Source of the DNA: Coenobita brevimanus
Lineage: Eukaryota; Arthropoda; Malacostraca; Decapoda; Coenobitidae
Length of the DNA stretch: 64,000 nucleotides
Direction of reading: 5' to 3'
Assembly (NCBI GenBank): GCA_032717465.1
Contig: CM064715.1
Span: 39,282,659 to 39,346,658 of the forward strand
Below, one piece after another: positions 1-12,649 of the stretch; the first letter of the stretch is position 1, and every line of letters starts with the position of its first letter. The notes beneath the pieces were generated by a model. The model was given only the letters and a program-made list of their open reading frames with translations, was not told where the DNA came from and did no database searches. A program made the position numbers and the translations under genes.

Positions 1-480
1 CTTTCTTTCTTTCTTTTCTATGCAACATTCGCCCTTTTTTCCTCAACAGCTGTCTTTTTTTTTTTTTTTTATTCGGCTCATGACTTTTTTGTCAAACTTA
101 CTTTTTATCCCATACTTGGCTCTTTCTTCAACAACTGTCCATTTTGTCCCATAGCTGGTCATTTTGTCCAATAGCTCGTGATTTTGTCCAACACTTGTCT
201 CATTTCACTCATTTTAATTAACAGGTGTTAATTTTTATTTTTTTTAATGTCAAATTTTCTCCAACCTGCGCTTATTTTACACAACGAGCAGTTTTTTTTT
301 TTTTTTTTTCAGTTCAGCAGCTTCCCTTTTCTTCTAACAGCTGCTCATTTTGTACAACACACGTCCCTCTTTAATTCAGCAGCTACCCTTTCTATCCGAC
401 ACCTGCTCATTTCATCCAACACATGTCCCTTTTTGTCCAACACTCATCCCTTTATGTCAGTCATTCGTTTCGGGCAATTA
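1..480. repeat. Degenerate ~23-bp minisatellite (TTTTGTCCAACAGCTG-like)
   Basis: After a short (CTTT)n start, the stretch consists of diverged units of about 22-24 bp built on CATTTTGTCC followed by AACAGCTGTC, AATAGCTGGTC, AACACTTGTC and similar variants. Poly-T runs interrupt it near 56-70, 236-245 and 292-309. The unit is visible from about 45 to 470. An open frame at 247-540 only reads these units and is not a gene. No transposon hallmark is seen. Confidence 0.7.
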
Positions 481-589
481 AACAGCCAGCCCCCATCCGC
501 ATCCCAATCCTCCCCAACCTACAATTTTAGGATCTCTTAAATCGGCGTAATTGGAATTCAGGACGGGTGGGACAAATTAATAGGCATTT

Positions 590-1340
590 GGTACAATTTT
601 CACCCTCGATTGGATGGGAGGTAGGAAGGGAGCACGGCTGGCAGATGGGGTTGGTATGTAAGGGTGGAATGTATTATGTATGCTGTTTGGTAGGTAGGAA
701 GGTAAGTAGGCAGGTAGGATGAGGCTGGCAGATGTTGTAGTTGTGTAAGGATGGACTGTATTATGTATGCTGAATGGTGAGTAAGTAGGTAGGTAGTGCG
801 GTAGGTTGGACGTTGACAGGTGTAGTAATGTAAGTTTGTAAGGATAAAAATCATTGGTTGGTAATAGGACCGGTAGATAGTATAGGTGTATAGGAATTGA
901 ATGTACTGTATTATTCATGCTGTGTAGTAGGTAGGTAAGTAGGCAGGGTGCTAGAAGGACTGGCAGTTGAGATAGACATGTCTGGAGGGAATATTTTATG
1001 TCTGCTTCAGGCAGGTAAGCAGGTCTGGGGGTTGGTAGGCTTCTTGGCAGACCGGGTTGATAATTAAGAAAGGAATGTTTTCTGTTTACTTGCTGGCAGC
1101 TAGGTGGGTAGGAAGGGATGCTGGCAAACAAAATAACTGGAAGGTGGGAAAGAAAATTAAAATGGATTGCAAGTATTCACGTATATCATGCTGGCAAGTA
1201 GGTGTATCGATCGATAAGGCTGGCATGTGGGAATTTCATGTATGCTTGTTGATAGATACGTAGACAGGTAGCTAGGAACAGGAAGGCTACACTACCAGGG
1301 AGATATGACAGGTATGTAGAGTGGTATGCATATACGTAGG
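590..1340. repeat. Degenerate ~80-bp tandem array rich in GTAGG
   Basis: Units contain GTAGGTAGG, a CTGGCAG block (near 632, 723, 957, 1040, 1089, 1117, 1188, 1218) and a TGTATTATGTATGCTG block (near 671, 758, 908, then more diverged near 990, 1072, 1230). Spacings of about 80-90 or twice that indicate an old tandem duplication. Open frames on the minus strand here are Tyr/Pro/Leu-rich shadows. Confidence 0.65.
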
Positions 1341-1800
1341 TGAATAGGGCCGTATGAATATTGACAGACAAGGCAGATTGTTTTCTTAAGATGAAATTGA
1401 TGCATGCAGTAGGTAAGTAGCAGTTTATTGTTATTACCTCCATATATATTTACTCTGGACTAGGCAGGCACTTGTAGTACTTGTAGTAATTTAAACACAT
1501 ACCTTACTCACAGAGACTCTTAAGGAAAAATGAAACAAGTACTTATAATGAAGTACTTATAATAAACTTACGGTAGACTAAACAGGCACTTAGTATACGG
1601 TGAGCAAAACAGACGTGACCACCTACGAAGAGCTACTTGCGACGATCCAAACAGGTAATTAAAAACAGGTATAGGTAACAGGTAGGGAGTAATCAAGCAG
1701 GGGGAGGGATTAAGCCATGGACGCTGAGGGATTAATTTGATGGATTTAGAGGGATTAGCGTAAGAAGAATTGGCACGTCAGATTAGAGGAGTAGGAAAGG
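1341..1800. other. Unique AT-rich spacer
   Basis: No gene or RNA is recognised. There are short local duplications of AAGTACTTATAAT (about 1538-1565) and of GTAGTACTTGTAGTA (about 1470-1487). Confidence 0.5.
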
Positions 1801-2240
1801 GTGATTAGGGAAGGTGGAGTGGGGGATGGAGTGCAGAGGGAGCGAAATATGTTGGGGAAGTGAGGTGGTGGAGTAAGTGGGTGCGTGGTTTGGTGGAGTG
1901 AGGGGATAGAGTGGGGTGGTGGAGTGAGAGGGTAGAATGGAGCGGTGGAGTGAGGAGGGGTGGATCGTGTAGAGTTGTGGCGTAAAGGGGTGATGTAAGG
2001 TGGTGGAATGAGGGAGCTGGAGTGAGTGAATGGAGTGGGGACATCGTTATCGAGAGTTGCTGCCTCAAGATCTCAGGATCCTTGTAACCTGTGTGTGGAG
2101 TAGGGGTGTAGGATAGTTATGTGGCGTGAGGAGGTGGAGTAGTGTGGTGGAGTGAGGGGATGAAGTTGAGTGGTGGGGTAGATTAGGACAGTGGAGTGGG
2201 TTGTTAGAGCGAGGTGGTGAAGTGTGACGGTGAAGTGAGG
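1800..2240. repeat. G-rich minisatellite (GGTGGAGTGAGGGG)
   Basis: The plus strand is a run of irregular units of about 14-20 bp based on GGTGGAGTGAGGGG and GAGTGGGGTGGTGGAG. It is strongly G-rich and purine-rich. The minus-strand frame at 1805-2068 is its His/Pro/Leu-rich translation. Confidence 0.65.
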
Positions 2241-2483
2241 GGGGTGCTGATTATAGGATTAGTATTAACAAATTTCGAAGTAGCTGGTAAAACAAGCAGG
2301 TGGAATGGCTTTGTGAGGAGATGAGGTACGACAAAGGTGGAGTAAGTGTATAACTGGTACATTGGAATCCACTAGTGAATCAGACAAGTAGAACAACCAG
2401 ACAAGTACGAGGAATAAGTAAGTGGAGTGATTAGAGTGGTGGGAAAAGTGAAGAAATTAGGTAGCAGTAGTAGTAGTTGTTCC

Positions 2484-3130
2484 CTAGGCAGTCTGGCCGA
2501 ACAGCCCCGAGTCCCTTAGGAAGGCCATGGCCGAGACCGAGCTTTCCCACAGAGCTCTCAAAAAGTGTATGTTGTGTTGTTGGCGTAGGTGATTGTGTGC
2601 AATGCAGTCTTCCATAATGTGCTTAATAGTATGGGGTGCTGTGTTGCATCCTGGACAGGCATCAGCGACGGAGTCATCCAGCCTCTTCTGGTAGCTTAAG
2701 AGGGCTGGATGGTGCCCACATCTCAGCCTGGCCAGGTGGACCCTGTCCTCACGAGGAAGATAGGATTCAGAAGGGTGGATGTCAGGAGGCCGTGCATGCA
2801 GCTGTGTGTTGTCTTTAAGTGACTGAATGGAGCGGCGAATGATCTGAGTGTGGATATGCTTCTGGAAGCTGGTCTGAGGTGGGCGAGGGGGGAGAGATGA
2901 CAGTATTTGTGTATGGTATCGTGTGCTGGGTGTTGTTTTGATGTTCCTTGGTGTGGGTGGATGTGCTGCCATGTACTGTAGTGGATGTTGTGGGTTTGTG
3001 GAGGCTGCAGCAAGAAACTGGGTGCCTCTCATATCTAGGTGATCCTTGACTTTGAGGACTTTGGTTTCTTGATGTAGGTGGTCTGTGGGTGTAATAGCTG
3101 TGCAGCCTGTGATAGGTTGTGCGCGTAGAT
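2484..3130 (-). mobile_element. LINE 3' fragment: post-RT C-terminal region with zinc knuckle-like motif
   Basis: A 182-residue minus-strand frame (2484-3032) reads like the C-terminus of jockey/I-superfamily LINE ORF2. It has PREDRVHLARLRCGHHPAL followed by a CxxC-HxxxxC cluster (ACPGCNTAPHTIKHIMEDC), a layout known from the extreme C-terminus of such proteins. The frame continues upstream past the first Met with KVLKVKDHLD, so that Met is not a true start and the copy is 5'-truncated near 3130. No RT catalytic motif is left. The stop lies at 2484 with a short (TAC)n stretch just beyond. Clade assignment is by motif recall only. Confidence 0.75.
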
Positions 3131-3239
3131 GGAATGATAAGACTATGAAGGAAACCGGGAGAAGAGATAAGCATTAGAATTAAGGAAACAGGTAGGAAGG
3201 GTATGTAATATGTAATGATAGAGGTGGAGGTAAAAAGTG

Positions 3240-3930
3240 AAGTAAAAAATGCAAGTGGACTGAACAAGTGGAGCAAACAGGAAAATAGGCAAATTGGCAG
3301 ACGAGGGCTAAACACGAGAACTGAGCATCCGAGGGGGGTGAATCAAAGTGGTAGACTACACAGACTGAATAAATAAGTGGAGCGAGCAGGTGGATGGTAT
3401 GAGCAAGTGGAAAAAGCAAGGCAAGAACCAAGCAAGCAGGTAAGCAGGTAAATTAGCTTCAGGCAAGAATAAGGACTGAACGATCTAGGTAACAGGTACA
3501 GCAAAAATGTAGACTGTGCAGGTGGATTGAGCAAGTGGAACGAAAAGATGAGTGGAATAAACAGGTGGAATAAGTAAGCAAGGGGGCAGGTAGCTAGGAC
3601 GGTAACCGAGGGCCAAATACGAAGACTATGCATTCGAAGGTGGAGCAATGTGGTAGACTACGCAGGTGGATTAAAGTGAAGTGGACAGATGAGCGGAATG
3701 AGAAGGTAGGTAGGCAGGCAGGCAGGCACGCAGGAACACAGGTAGGTAGGTACAGGAGGCCTAACCACGAAGATTGAGCGTCCGAAGTAGGTGGAGGAAA
3801 TGAATGACTGCGCAGGTGGATGAAGCAGGTGGAGCGAATAGATGGGTGGAATTAGCAGATGGAACAAGGAAGTAAGCAAGTAGGTAGGTAGGTAAATGGG
3901 GGCCAAGCACGAAGATTGAGCAGTCGAGGC
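3240..3930. repeat. ~150-bp tandem repeat array
   Basis: A marker block of the form CACGAAGATTGAGCGTCCGA recurs near 3313, 3618, 3768 and 3909, spaced about 305, 150 and 141 bp, so the unit is near 150 bp with one marker lost. Other shared blocks are GTGGTAGACTACGCAGGTGG, GCAAGTGGA and GTAGGTAGG. Copies are diverged. The Leu/Pro/Ser-rich minus-strand frames in this interval are not genes. Confidence 0.7.
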
Positions 3931-4034
3931 AACAGGTGTCAATTTCTGTTATTCACTGATATCTTGATTTTCCAGGTAACAGTCATGAAATTACCCACCT
4001 CGCCTGCCACCTGCCGCCCCGCCACACCGCTCCT

Positions 4035-4880
<846 letters not shown>

Positions 4881-4916
4881 GGTTAGCCAGCGCAGGGGAT
4901 GATATGGTGGGGTAAA

Positions 4917-5093
<177 letters not shown>

Positions 5094-5095
<2 letters not shown>

Positions 5096-5770
5096 CCGTA
5101 TGAGCTGGCACGGTATCTGTATGCTTTGTGTATATGTCTGCTTGTCGACTGAGTGGTGATATAGTGTCTAGTTTGCATCTTTGGTTTATAGGAAGTGTAT
5201 GTGATGGCTGAAGTGTAAATGAAGTGGGTATGTATGTGTGTAGCATTTAGGTGAAGTAATGCATTTGTTGCATTTGGAGTATTAGTTGGAAAGTCACATA
5301 GGCCAAAGCAGTGTCATATGTACCCGTAGTGTAAGTTCCCACTGCAAAAATTGAAGGCATGTGTGAATGAGATTAAATATATAGCCGGTACCAAATTGTT
5401 TTTACTATTACTAACTCCCGAATGCATGCAATGTATGTCAATTAAGACTATATGGTTTTGCTACAATTCCCATTATAGGTCACTCTACTCTAGTCATCTG
5501 TTCTCTCGCTTCATCCTATCATCTTCATCATTCTTATCCTAATCCAGTATCCCACACCCATACAGGCCGGGATGTCTACAAGTCCTCAGTCTCTTCAGAA
5601 CATGAATCAGAGAAGAAAGGAATCCCACCGTACTGTACAGTCTTCCACATCTACAAAATGTAAGTGTTCACTGCAACTTTCTTGGTTTTGCTTAGTTCGA
5701 GATAATAGTCACAGTTAGGGGAGGTCAGATGACGATATATTTATATTACAGATGTTACAGTCTGTAAAAT
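5094..5770. other. Unique sequence, nothing recognised
   Basis: This is mixed AT-rich DNA without a protein family match, tRNA arm or repeat that I can see. The 63-codon frame at 5351-5542 has no recognisable content. Confidence 0.4.
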
Positions 5771-6180
5771 AAAGCTTTCGAGATAAACTGAAATACGACT
5801 CCAAAAGCGAATTGATGTAGAAAAATGTGATAAATGTGAAGATGAGGCGGTAATTACAAAAGTGAGTGTTAACTTCTTCAGCACACTACTATCCTTCAAA
5901 TGTTTTCTGGATAATTCAAGATGATGTTATTTCGATAGAACAAACCCTCTCTCTGCGAAGGGTTTGTAATAAACGTGAAACGTTGGATACAAACATAGGA
6001 TGTTAGGCACAAAAATGAAGCATTAAGTATAAAAATGAAGCATGAAATGCAAAAGTGATGAATAGATTGTTAAGATAATGAGATTATTTTAGAAGTGAAA
6101 CACCGTATACTTAAAAGTCAAGTATTATAATAAGTGTGAAACGTGTATATTAAAGTATTGCGATAACCACAAATGTCAAG
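5770..6180. repeat. Degenerate ~23-bp minisatellite (AAAAATGAAGCATTAAGTAT)
   Basis: Diverged units such as CACAAAAATGAAGCATTAAG, ATAAAAATGAAGCATGAAAT and GTGTGAAACGTGTATATT follow each other. Regularity is best at 5965-6060 and fades outward. Confidence 0.55.
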
Positions 6181-6982
6181 TTTTTCTGTTCCTGCTGCTC
6201 AGCCCAGGTCCACCTGGCCGAGAAGACCTAGCGGCTGCTGGCAAGCAACCTCCCCTATGGAATCGTTCCATTAGTTCATTACACCGTTGATGGTTCTGCT
6301 TCTTTGTGTACCATATGCCGTGCTGCGTTTCATTATGTGTGTTGTGCAATGAAGGTCTGTTCTACAAGCGTGTCATGAGGGATTTAACCAAACGCAAATA
6401 TTATTTAGTAACTGAGGAGAACCGGGTGATGTCCTGATCTTAGCAAAGTGAACTCGATCAGCTCTATTAAAGGATGTTTCTGATGGGAGGCGGCCTTATA
6501 ATACAAAGTTCCGATACAGGTGTTGACTCTCTAAAGTTCTGAATGACAGGTGAATAGAAATGAGGCCTTTTTCTTGCATGTGTTTACAGTTAGAATAGGA
6601 ACTGACTGATGATGACGATGATAAGGATGTGCCAAGTGAGTAAATGAGTAAAATGCATTTGTACAAGTTTTAGTCACTTAAAACAATTTACCGGACAGTC
6701 CATAAACCAAGTGGGTGATTTAAGAAGGAGGAAAATATAAAAACCGATACTGACAAGGGGATGGCATTAAGAGAGATTGATGGACTGTGAACTTTGGAAT
6801 GCAGAACTGGAAACCATGTCCTTGGAAGATTCGTATACCTAATGGTATTTACAAAACTAACTTGAGTGTCCTACCTATAATTCAAATTATACTGGCACAA
6901 TACCTACTTTATTCTGTCTGCCCTCCTCTCTTCTTATTTCTCTCATTTTCCCCGTCACTTTTTATTACTCTTCTCTCCTTTT
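6181..6982. other. Unique sequence, nothing recognised
   Basis: There is no open frame of note, no tRNA-like box and no clear repeat. A moderately GC-rich patch lies at 6185-6270. Confidence 0.4.
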
Positions 6983-7160
6983 CAGGTGGCTTTACATTGA
7001 GTGACAAGCCAAATGGTTTCCTGTAAGTTAGGAAGCCATTTACAACTCTGGGTGGTCACCATATAACCACATCACACGTGTTCCCTACGTGTCAGTATGT
7101 GGGTTGGAGGAGAGTTAGTTCCCCCCACCCCCGTAAAATCACTAACTCAGAGATAAACAG
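6983..7160 (+). repeat. Dispersed repeat family A, copy 1
   Basis: The start TTTTCAGGTGG and the block TGGTTTCCTGTAAG also occur in the copy at 43677. The second half (TCCCTACGTGTCAGTATG, then GTAAAATCACTAACTC) matches 22128-22212. The left ends at 6983 and 43677 translate to GGFTLSDKPNGFL and GGSTVSNRPCGFL, which shows the shared origin but is probably not coding. A long (TA)n follows directly. Confidence 0.55.
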
Positions 7161-7169
7161 CCACCCATT

Positions 7170-7346
<177 letters not shown>

Positions 7347-7643
7347 TCTAATATACAGTGTACATGACTATTAATAACTAGGATCGCCTTCAATATCAAA
7401 AAGGAGAAACACGATCATGAGCAGCGTTACTGACAAACGTACAAAGTAAATAATAAAAGGACACTTTTATCTATGGAAAATAAAAAGGAAAAGTGATTCA
7501 CTTATAACCCTCAGATCACCTTGGTTCTCATGATTTCGCCAGGTGACGAGAGTAAATACGCGTGTGTTACTTGAAACTCACATGCCGTAGCAGTGAAGAG
7601 TATAAAAAAAAACTTGATTTTGCAACTACAGGATAATATAGGA

Positions 7644-7647
<4 letters not shown>

Positions 7648-7701
<54 letters not shown>
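7648..7701. repeat. (CT)n microsatellite
   Basis: Perfect CT run of about 27 units. Confidence 0.97.
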
Positions 7702-7705
<4 letters not shown>

Positions 7706-7830
7706 GAGAAACAAAGGCGGTGAAACTCAAGTGGACGTTTATCTACCCTTTGTCGGAGTGATGGTCATCAAAGTGGGAAAATAAATGTGAAAAATCAGAC
7801 TCGTAGGATCCCACCTTTAATAATTATTTT

Positions 7831-7883
7831 AGGCTCATTCAGCTCACTCTCAGCTGAATCAAAGCGTCTGGCGCTAACTGGAA
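7831..7883 (-). repeat. Dispersed 50-bp motif, well-preserved copy
   Basis: In reverse orientation this stretch shows AGCTGAATCAAAGCGTCTGG followed by CGCTAACTGGAA, close to the consensus derived from the copies at 32971, 44427, 55091 and 56724. Two weaker copies follow at 7951-7992 and 8317-8360 in the same orientation. This is a recurring element of the window rather than a local duplication; see findings. Confidence 0.6.
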
Positions 7884-8576
7884 TAAATAGCTAGATTTTT
7901 TTCATTGGACTAATTAAGGTCCAGCCTGAACATTTCAACTCCTATGTACAGTCTTTCTCAGCTAAACGAAATCGTCTGACGTTAACTGTAACAAAATGTC
8001 AGTTAGTCAAGCCTGGGTATTGTCAATTTCTTCACTACACGTACTTCTTCTGATTTACGTTGCCTACCTCTACTTGATCATATTCCGCCAAGAAAAAAAA
8101 TGTCTTCTCGGAAGGGTTAATGAAGGCTATATCATCCCCACTTAGTATCCTGAAAATGCGTTTGGAGGTGGCAAAAATAAAATGGAAACTGCTACTGTGG
8201 TGAAGAAATGAAGAAAACTGTGCACAGGTGACTGCCTTATTTTACTACTCATTTCAAGCTTGTGTATGGCATATTCAGTTATAATGAAGTATATATTACT
8301 AACTTGAACCTCGTATGACTCGCTTTCGTCTGAATATAGTCGTCTGCCTTTTGCTGTACCAAAATACTAAATTTGTCCTAACCATGAAAATGTCAATGGT
8401 ACCAGTATTAACACCTCTAGAATTCTCTAACTCACCCTAGGCTGAAAAATATCCTTTAGGACTGAAGGTGATGGGGGTGGTTAAAAAATGGGCATGGGGG
8501 AGAAAACAATGGATGGGATGAGCTGAAACTGTATAGGGGGATGGGTAGGGGCCATGGGTGAAAATGGGTTTTGTCA

Positions 8577-8780
8577 GATTAATGGATGGAGAGAAATGAA
8601 GGTTTATTTTAAAATATTCTCTCAACAGGATAGGCTTGTGTTGCTATCATATGCTCGGCGTATTGTGAGGCAGAGGGAAAATGTGAACATGGGTGCTATA
8701 GGATTAAATGACCAATGAAATGAACCTTTATCTCAAATTTTGTTCTCAACAAGATAAGCTCGCCTTGCTCTCATATTCCC
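8577..8780 (+). repeat. Direct duplication of ~80 bp, period 125 bp
   Basis: CTCAACAGGATAGGCT at 8621 recurs as CTCAACAAGATAAGCT at 8746, with flanking AATGAAGGTTTAT versus AATGAACCTTTAT and TTGCTATCATAT versus TTGCTCTCATAT. Confidence 0.65.
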
Positions 8781-9345
8781 CCACCCCCACCTCTTGCGAT
8801 GCAGGAAAAAAAATAAAAAACGATACTTCTCACAAACCTTCCAGATCATTCTTGCCCCCGCTGCCTTGCCCAGGAGATGCGACGTGGGGAATCGAGTAAG
8901 CAGACATTCTTAGTGTCGCCAGGGAGAGATATAGACGCTGAAACTCTAGTCGACCTTTATCTACCTTTTGTCAGCGGAGATAACGACGGTATTCCCAGCC
9001 TCAGCCCACGAGTGATAGACCGTAAAAGCCTTATTCAGCCACATTCTGCATTCGCGTCTAATCCGGGAGAAGGCGGTCCTGATGCCAAGTTTTATATTTT
9101 CGATCGTAATATTAAAGGTTGTAAATCGCGTTTGGGGGATAGCGCACGCAGTCTCCCGCTCATCGTAAAGGCGTATTATCAGCTAATCTGGGACTTGTAT
9201 TATCGATAAATAAAGTACTGAATGGCAGGCTCTGTACCGGGCAACTTCTACTGCCCCGGAGGTACCTCATGAGAGTTGAATGTGATTGTCTCTGAATGTT
9301 GCACTTAGATCAATGGGCTTGTCTCCCTCCCCTCTCACACACGTT

Positions 9346-9350
<5 letters not shown>
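8781..9350 (+). other. Unrecognised sequence with a 110-codon open frame (8877-9209)
   Basis: The frame has balanced composition, but I recognise no family. Part of it (VDLYLPFV, about 8946-8970) is shared with a second frame at 7593-7784 (VDVYLPFV), where the DNA is also similar (7714-7770 versus 8930-8985). That favours a dispersed repeat over a gene. No splice or promoter evidence is apparent. Confidence 0.35.

Positions 9351-9408
<58 letters not shown>
9351..9408. repeat. (CT)n microsatellite
   Basis: Perfect CT run of about 29 units. Confidence 0.97.
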
Positions 9409-9410
<2 letters not shown>

Positions 9411-9529
9411 CACCACGCCCGTAAAGGAAAGGAAAGGGCACTATAAATTCCAGATAGAGGGAAAAATGCCACGAAAAGTATACATTACCCTACCATTAAG
9501 AAAGGCAGAGACAAAGGGTGGCAGGGAAC

Positions 9530-10285
9530 AATAGGGGATCGGGTGGCCAAGGTAGGGGGGCTTCGGTAGGGAGGATGGAGCGAGAACTTGGAAGAGTAGG
9601 GTCAGGTAGGGTGGATAGGGTGCTGAGGCAGTGATGATAGACGTGAGGTTGAGAAAAAAAGGTAAAGAGATTGGAGACAAAGGCGAGGGGTGAGGTAGGA
9701 AGGTTAGAGCTAGGGAGGACAGAGTGAAATACAGAAGACAGAGTGACGTAAGAAATCAGGGGTAAGGTAGAGAAGATAGTGTGTTAGAGATGGGAGGTTG
9801 GAAAAGCGAGGTAGGGAAGTCTGAGGACGAAATATGGGAAACTAGATGAGGTAGGGAGCACTGAGTGGGAAAGGGAGACAAGGAGGAAGCAGAACGGTTG
9901 ATGAGGGAGCAAGGCTAGGATGGTAAGTACAAAAGATTAATAAAGGAGGAGGATGTAAGAAGGTAAGAGGATAAGGAAGGAAAGTAGGGAGGAATAGGTA
10001 GAAAAGTAAGGAAGATTAGGTAGGAAGGGGGAGGTAAAGCAAGAAATGGAGGAGGCTGAATGCTGGAGTAACAAGGCAGGAAGGATGAGGAAGAAAGACA
10101 GAGGGATGAGGTAAGAAGGCTAGGCTGGTAAGGTAGGGAGAAGAGTATGAGGTGGAAGGTTGGGATGGCAAGGTAGGGAGGATATGGTGGTAAGGGTGGG
10201 GTGGTAAGGTAGGGAGGATGGGGTAGGGAGGTTAGTGTGGCAAGGTAGGGAAGGTGACGTGTGAAACAGGGAGAATGACATGTCG
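9530..10285. repeat. Purine-rich minisatellite (AAGGTAGGGAGGATG)
   Basis: Irregular units of about 15-20 bp based on GGTAGGGAGGAT, GGTAAGGTAGGG and GGTTGGGATGGC run to 10285. It is best preserved at 10110-10260. Confidence 0.6.
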
Positions 10286-11621
10286 AAGCCTTCCTACCTT
10301 CTTACTTCCACTCTTTCTCAAACCTCATTTCACACCCTGCTTTTATAGGCACCTTATATAGAATCGCGGTCAATAGTTCCTTTACACGCCTAGAGCACCA
10401 CCTGAATATCACTCGATTATTTGGGAAGATCGAAAAGGTGTAAAGAACTATTCGTTACAGATGTACTAATGCGGATAGTAATATAAAGCCACTCCTTGGC
10501 TGAACAATTATCAAACTCTTACACAGTCTTCTGAAAAGTTTGTTGGTGTCAATATTGGGTTTCGAAAGTCACTGCTCGCCGTCTCGTTATTTATCATTAT
10601 GATGTGGTTCGATGCTAGTGTCCGCAGTAGTACAGTATGTCACCTTCACCGTTTACCATACTCTACTCATTCACTGCCAGCATTAGTGTCACATTCATAT
10701 ATTTTTTCCTATCGTGCATATCTGAAGGTAGAGTACTCGTAAATAAGGAATACAGTAGGCTTAGATCTTGGATAAACAATAAGTGGATTGGTTGTAGAGC
10801 CGCGTTGAAATTTCTGGGAAGGGCTTGCGAGAAATGAAATAACAATTGCGCTGCAGTTTTTAAGTCCATGTCATGTAATATTTTCTTATTGTCCAGCACC
10901 CATAACGTCAACGAAATATGTACAGTAATCAGAACCAGAAGTCGTACAAAAGAAAATCATGATGGATAAAATACATTCGAAAATTTCAAAGAACGAAAAT
11001 TGGTGAAGCAACATTATGAATCAAATGAACCGAGCCAGTATTACACACAGGAACAATTAATTAAGTGAGGTGGAGGTAATAAATAGCCTAATGAAGCACG
11101 TCTGCGACATCTGTAATGAGTTTAGTGATTGAAAGAAAAAAAAAAAAAAAGGAAGCAATTTAAGCGGATGAATGAAGAGGAAACATGAAAATAAGCGAAT
11201 GAATAGCAGTAATGACGATAAACGAAGAATGAAAAAGCAAGAGCGACTGATATAAGAATTACCAAGTTAATATCTGTGAATTAAGGCCAAAAATGGAGGC
11301 ACATATAAAGAGGGAAGAAGGTGAAAATGGAACATATATGCACGAGTATTGATGACGAATGATTCTCCATTTTCGTCGCACAGTCTTTTTCCTTTACTTT
11401 TCCACAAAACGTAGAAATAAAGAGGAAAACAGGTTAAGAGGGAGGAAGAGGAAACCATTATTACTGAAGAGTAGTTGCCAATCCTCCAATTCGTCGTTAG
11501 CTAATCATTATCTTTTGCATGTCAAAAATTCACAAAGAAAGAAAAAAGAAATATGAGTGTACAAGTGAATGCAAGATACATTTAAATGTACAGCGTTGTA
11601 ACTAATCTTTCATTGTTTCAC

Positions 11622-11624
<3 letters not shown>
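10286..11624. other. Unique AT-rich sequence, nothing recognised
   Basis: There are short open frames only (up to 82 codons), none with family features. A poly-A run lies at 11136-11150. Confidence 0.4.
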
Positions 11625-11662
<38 letters not shown>

Positions 11663-11667
<5 letters not shown>

Positions 11668-11870
11668 GAGCGGAGGGGCCAGGACGCTTGCTGTGAGCCG
11701 GCGCTGGGTGGCTGGGAGCTCTCGCTGGGATGCGCTACTTAACTGTCCAATTCGAATGCTAATGACGTCACAGGCCCGCCAATTACAGTAGCCCAGGAGG
11801 CGTAGGGAGGGTGCTGTCGCGTACGAATGCCTTGCCTTGGCTACGACTTTGGCTGCTCCTCTCATCCTCA
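11663..11870. promoter_or_regulatory. GC-rich patch with CRE and CCAAT-like sites
   Basis: Directly after a (CT)n run (11625-11662), about 200 bp are clearly richer in G+C and CpG than the neighbours. The patch holds a perfect CRE palindrome TGACGTCA (11763-11770), overlapping ATGCTAAT (11756-11763), and two CCAATT boxes (about 11747 and 11779). These are classic promoter or enhancer words, but no exon follows that I can identify. The minus strand is open for about 70 codons from an ATG at 11871 across the patch, with no family match. It could be a distal enhancer, a first exon, or chance. Confidence 0.3.
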
Positions 11871-12490
11871 TTATATTTCACCTTAACTTGGTGCAGATTT
11901 TTTTCCTGTTGCAGTTTATTTCACGGGCTTCAAAGGCAGAACAGGAGAGTAGAGCAGTTTGAGTAACATTCTTTCCATAGCACTTCTTCTTGACTATAAT
12001 GCTTTTACTTTAAGCTGGCCCAAACTCTGTCTTTTTGCAATTTATTACATGTAGCTCAGAGACAGAATAACATAAAACTACCGCTCTAATTACATCTTTT
12101 CCGCCGCACTTCTGCGTGACTAGCATCATATTTTAGTGTTAATCTGTAGGCACATATTAGTATTCCATACATAGCGACGGCAGTGTTACGCCGGGCAAAA
12201 ATAGCAACTGACACTTCCTTGTAACTCTTAAAACATATAAATATTCCTTATGTTTTATCAGCACTCCGTACATTACATTCCCACTAAATGATACCAACAC
12301 ACTGAGGATATTCTGGTGTCTATTTAAGCTTCTGGCAATGGACTGGGACGGGTGATTCCAACGAACGCCAGCGAAAGTATTTTTGTTGATTTGAAATTTC
12401 AGATTCCAAAGGACAGGCGGTTAAACTGTCACTTAACCGTTAATTAATGGAAATTTGTTGCCTTAGTTTTAGATGACTCGGTCGTGACAG
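11871..12490. other. Unique AT-rich sequence, nothing recognised
   Basis: No gene, RNA or repeat is recognised. Confidence 0.4.

Positions 12491-12491
<1 letters not shown>

Positions 12492-12555
<64 letters not shown>
12492..12555. repeat. Compound (GT)n(GA)n microsatellite
   Basis: A GT run switches to a GA run at about 12523. Confidence 0.97.
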
Positions 12556-12558
<3 letters not shown>

Positions 12559-12649
12559 TCAGTGAATGGGGAGATAGACAGAGATAAAGACAAAAGGGCA
12601 AGACAAGCGAACGAGAAGAAATTGCCCGTGAATACAAGATTAACGTAAA

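Noticed and set aside
2636..2818. 60-codon plus-strand frame
   Set aside because: Antisense shadow of the minus-strand LINE fragment.
3180..3942. Several Leu/Pro/Ser-rich minus-strand frames as secreted peptides
   Set aside because: They follow the ~150-bp tandem repeat and GTAGG words and lack a conserved start or signal peptide.
8877..9209. 110-aa protein-coding gene
   Set aside because: Balanced composition, but no family match, and the core is shared with another non-coding stretch; kept only as an unrecognised frame.
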